Source of the DNA: JACQCE01 sp041484905
Lineage (GTDB): Bacteria > Nitrospirota > Nitrospiria > JACQCE01
Assembly: GCA_041484905.1 (NCBI GenBank)
Contig: JBGPIL010000035.1
Coordinates: forward strand, 1-14,805
Reading direction: 5' to 3'
DNA: 14,805 nt
Shown here: positions 12,578 through 14,805 of the stretch, in pieces
Layout: each line of letters starts with the position of its first letter
How positions within the stretch are numbered: the stretch's first letter is position 1
Program-made: the position numbers and the translations under genes
The notes under the pieces: generated by a model
The model's input: the letters and a program-made list of their open reading frames with translations, nothing else
Database searches by the model: none
What the model was told of the DNA's origin: nothing

Positions 12578-13894
12578 ATGAAATGGATCGAGCGACTGCT
12601 GCGGTACCGGCGCCGGTCGTTGACCTTCACCCCGCTGGGCACCCGCTTCGTGCTCGTCACGCTGGCCGTCGGGCTGGCGGCGATCAACACCGGCAATAAT
12701 CTGCTCTATCTGGTCCTGGCGCTGCTCCTCAGCCTCATCACGCTGTCGGGCGTGCTCTCCGAGCAATGTCTGCGCCGGCTTGAAGTCAGCCGACGGACGC
12801 CATCGACCATTTTTGCCGGCGCCTCCACCCCGATTGCCGTGGTGGTGACCAACCACAACCGGTTGTTCCCGTCGTTTCTCCTGCACGTGCAGGAAGCTTC
12901 GTCGGACGCGGTGCGGCCGTCGGCTCCGATCGGACATGCCGCCGGGCAGTCGGCGGCGGGGGAGCCGTCCATTTTCGTCCTGCCGCCGGGCGACAGCCGC
13001 TCGGTCACCTATCGGACGCGTTTTGAGCGCCGGGGACGGTATCAACTCCGCGGCGTGGAAGTGAGCACCCGCTTCCCCTTCGGTCTCTTTACCAAACGAT
13101 TGCTGATTCCGATTGCCGAGGAGGTGCTGGTGCTGCCCGCGTTGCTCTCCGGCGACCAAGCGGTCGGGCTGGTCAATCCGGTGGGGCAGGCGCTGGAGCG
13201 CGCCCGGCGGGGACAGGGCAGCGGCTTTTTTGTCCTGCGGGATTATCAGGACAGCGACGACGCCAGGATGATCCACTGGAAGAGTTCGGCGCGACAGGCC
13301 AAATTGCTGGTGCGGGAAGCGGATGAGGAAGAGCACCGCGAAGTGACGCTCGCGCTCGATCTGCGCTGGCCGTCGGAATCGGCCACGGAACGCGGGGCGG
13401 CGCTCTATGATGCCCGATGCGAGCGCGCGGTAAGTCTGGCGGCGACCCTGGCTGTCGAATGGAGCCGAAAAGGCTGGCGGTTGGGCCTCTTCGCCGCCGG
13501 CGCGTATCTGCCGCCCAGGCAGGGGCGGGTCCACATCGGGCAATTGTTGCGAACGCTGGCGCTGCTGCCCCCGCTTCGTCACGCGGGGCCGTCTCCCCTG
13601 CTGGCCGATCTGTCGGCGTGGCTCGCGGCGGCCGGGCTGTCTGAGCGTGAGCAACCGGTCGCGCCGCCGCTCCATCCACAGACCATCCGGCCCCAGACCA
13701 TCCGGGCGTGGCGGGCCGGCTCGCCGGATGATCTGTGGGTGGCGCTGACGATCTGGGAGCAGACCGCCGCCGGGAATCGTTCCGGACAGGGGGCCGGCAC
13801 GGTGCCCGGCGCATGGCCCGAACCGTCCCGGACAATCCGGACGCTGGTCACCTGTCCCAACGAGCCGGCCAGCACCGAGCCGGTCGAGGAGTAG
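12578..13894 (+). CDS. DUF58 domain membrane protein
   Basis: 438 residues. DUF58 proteins are partners of MoxR ATPases; their C-terminal part is related to von Willebrand A domains, and their molecular role is not settled. Two adjacent transmembrane segments lie at about residues 23-39 and 42-60 after a basic N-terminus. A beta-rich exported or peripheral region follows, then the DUF58 signature RDYQDSDDARMIHWKSSAR from residue 221 with nearby LLVREADEEE. In the last hundred residues a 15-bp tandem duplication encodes PQTIRPQTIR (13679-13705), and the tail is Pro/Gly/Thr-rich and probably disordered. The ATG at 12578 lies 15 bases after the moxR stop, with little Shine-Dalgarno, suggesting coupling. 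The next gene begins 5 bases after the stop. Confidence 0.93.
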   Translation: MKWIERLLRYRRRSLTFTPLGTRFVLVTLAVGLAAINTGNNLLYLVLALLLSLITLSGVLSEQCLRRLEVSRRTPSTIFAGASTPIAVVVTNHNRLFPSFLLHVQEASSDAVRPSAPIGHAAGQSAAGEPSIFVLPPGDSRSVTYRTRFERRGRYQLRGVEVSTRFPFGLFTKRLLIPIAEEVLVLPALLSGDQAVGLVNPVGQALERARRGQGSGFFVLRDYQDSDDARMIHWKSSARQAKLLVREADEEEHREVTLALDLRWPSESATERGAALYDARCERAVSLAATLAVEWSRKGWRLGLFAAGAYLPPRQGRVHIGQLLRTLALLPPLRHAGPSPLLADLSAWLAAAGLSEREQPVAPPLHPQTIRPQTIRAWRAGSPDDLWVALTIWEQTAAGNRSGQGAGTVPGAWPEPSRTIRTLVTCPNEPASTEPVEE

Positions 13895-13899
13895 CGGGG

Positions 13900-14805
13900 A
13901 TGCCGATTACGCCGGCCCTGCAGGTTGTGACCTGGTGCGTGCTCCTCTCCTCCCTGTCCATTCTCTGGGTGTCGGGGCTGCTCTGGCCGGTGTTGGTCGC
14001 GATGGGATATGCCGCGGTCGCCGTCAGCGCCGTGCGCGTGCGGCTGGGGGCGAAGCCCTGGTTCTCGCCGGTCCTGTGGCGGTGGCTGACGCTGGGAGCG
14101 TTGGCCCTGTTCGTCGTTGAATGGGTGGCGCTGGAGTACGATCTTCTGACGGCGAGCCTGCACCTGCTGCTCTATCTGATGGTCTACAAGCTGCTCACGC
14201 TGGAGCGGAGCCGGGATTATCTGCATCTCTACCTGATCGGTTTTTTCCAGCTGCTCGCCTCCACCTCGACCACGGCGGAGCTGCCCTATGGCGTCGTCTT
14301 CTTTTGCTATGTCGTCCTGACTCCCTGGACGCTGATGCTCTACACCCTGCAGCTCGAAGCGGAGCAGCAGACCACGCCCGGCCACCTGGCCGTGATTCGC
14401 TGGCCCTTTTTCGTGATGACGACAATCACCGCGGTCGGAACGTTCCTGCTGACGCTGGTGATCTTTTTCCTGATTCCGCGAATGAGCTCCGGCTATATGC
14501 AATCGGGCGGGTCGTCGACGGCCAACCGGATCGGGTTTTCCGAACGGGTCGAACTGGGCATGATCGGGGCGGTCAAGCAGGACCCGACCGTCGTGATGCG
14601 GGTGGGCGTGACCTCGAGAACGATCCTGTCCAAGGCTGCCATCTACTGGCGCGGCACGGCCTACGATGTCTATGACGGCGCCAGTTGGCAAAAACAAACC
14701 ACGACCCGGTTGAGTGTGCCGCGCGGGGGCGACGGCTGGTTTCATGTGCCCTCCCGGCAGACGGCGCAATCGGTTTCCCAGTCCGCCGTCCGGCAGGACG
14801 TGATC
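13900..14805 (+). CDS. TgpA-like transmembrane transglutaminase, N-terminal part (3' end outside window)
   Basis: The frame is open from ATG 13900 to the window end (302 codons, no stop). The start is 5 bases after the DUF58 stop and has GAGGAG at 13886-13891, eight bases upstream. The first about 195 residues are hydrophobic, with some six transmembrane segments (for example LQVVTWCVLLSSLSILWVSG, HLLLYLMVYKLL, GVVFFCYVVLTPWTLML and TAVGTFLLTLVIFFLIP). A soluble stretch follows, with GFSERVELGMIGAVKQDPTVVMRV and IYWRGTAYDVYDGASW, typical of the DUF3488/TgpA N-terminal family just before the periplasmic transglutaminase-like domain. The Cys-His-Asp triad would lie beyond the window, so activity cannot be judged. 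The family is a membrane protein with a periplasmic cysteine-protease-like domain and is regularly encoded after MoxR and DUF58; Pseudomonas TgpA is required for viability. Confidence 0.92.
   Translation, partial: MPITPALQVVTWCVLLSSLSILWVSGLLWPVLVAMGYAAVAVSAVRVRLGAKPWFSPVLWRWLTLGALALFVVEWVALEYDLLTASLHLLLYLMVYKLLTLERSRDYLHLYLIGFFQLLASTSTTAELPYGVVFFCYVVLTPWTLMLYTLQLEAEQQTTPGHLAVIRWPFFVMTTITAVGTFLLTLVIFFLIPRMSSGYMQSGGSSTANRIGFSERVELGMIGAVKQDPTVVMRVGVTSRTILSKAAIYWRGTAYDVYDGASWQKQTTTRLSVPRGGDGWFHVPSRQTAQSVSQSAVRQDVI

Noticed and set aside
13579..14769. A 396-codon open frame antisense to DUF58 and the transglutaminase
   Set aside because: His/Arg/Gln/Gly-rich mirror of two well-supported genes.

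Overview
The window carries GC-rich bacterial chromosomal DNA with conserved single-copy housekeeping genes. Gene content and the style of the intergenic palindromes suggest a Nitrospira-like (Nitrospirota) genome, but that is inference from family resemblance and no database was searched. I see no plasmid, phage, transposase, CRISPR, tRNA or rRNA signal.

Layout. Plus strand, 1-4833: the C-terminal part of ribonuclease R (rnr, cut by the window start), then, behind its own good sigma70-type promoter, a full-length SMC chromosome-condensation ATPase. Positions 4834-5131 form a convergent gap, almost filled by a 270-bp element with terminal inverted repeats that begins at the base after the smc stop codon. 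Minus strand, 11424 down to 5132, in transcription order: coaE, galU, a short Hsp20, lon, thiL and a DUF2062 membrane protein. Plus strand, 11621 to the end: MoxR ATPase, DUF58 protein and the N-terminal half of a TgpA-like membrane transglutaminase (cut by the window end), a classic co-transcribed trio with a strong promoter at 11552-11580.

How the genes work together. RNase R (RNA turnover) and SMC (chromosome segregation) are unrelated neighbours. Hsp20 directly upstream of Lon links a holdase chaperone to a protease that degrades misfolded proteins; thiL and the DUF2062 gene follow at very short or overlapping spacing and are probably read from the same transcript. CoaE and GalU finish CoA synthesis and make UDP-glucose. 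MoxR, DUF58 and TgpA probably act as one membrane-associated module, whose substrate is not established for most bacteria.

The least ordinary content is intergenic. Two copies of a palindrome built from an 8-bp unit (GGTNGCTR four times per arm) bracket coaE, and one copy supplies the coaE stop codon. Two copies of a modular repeat with interchangeable palindromic centres lie at 4853-4920 and 9644-9771. The galU promoter is placed so that the transcript should start on the A of its ATG (leaderless). No gene cluster here looks like a new defence or biosynthetic system.
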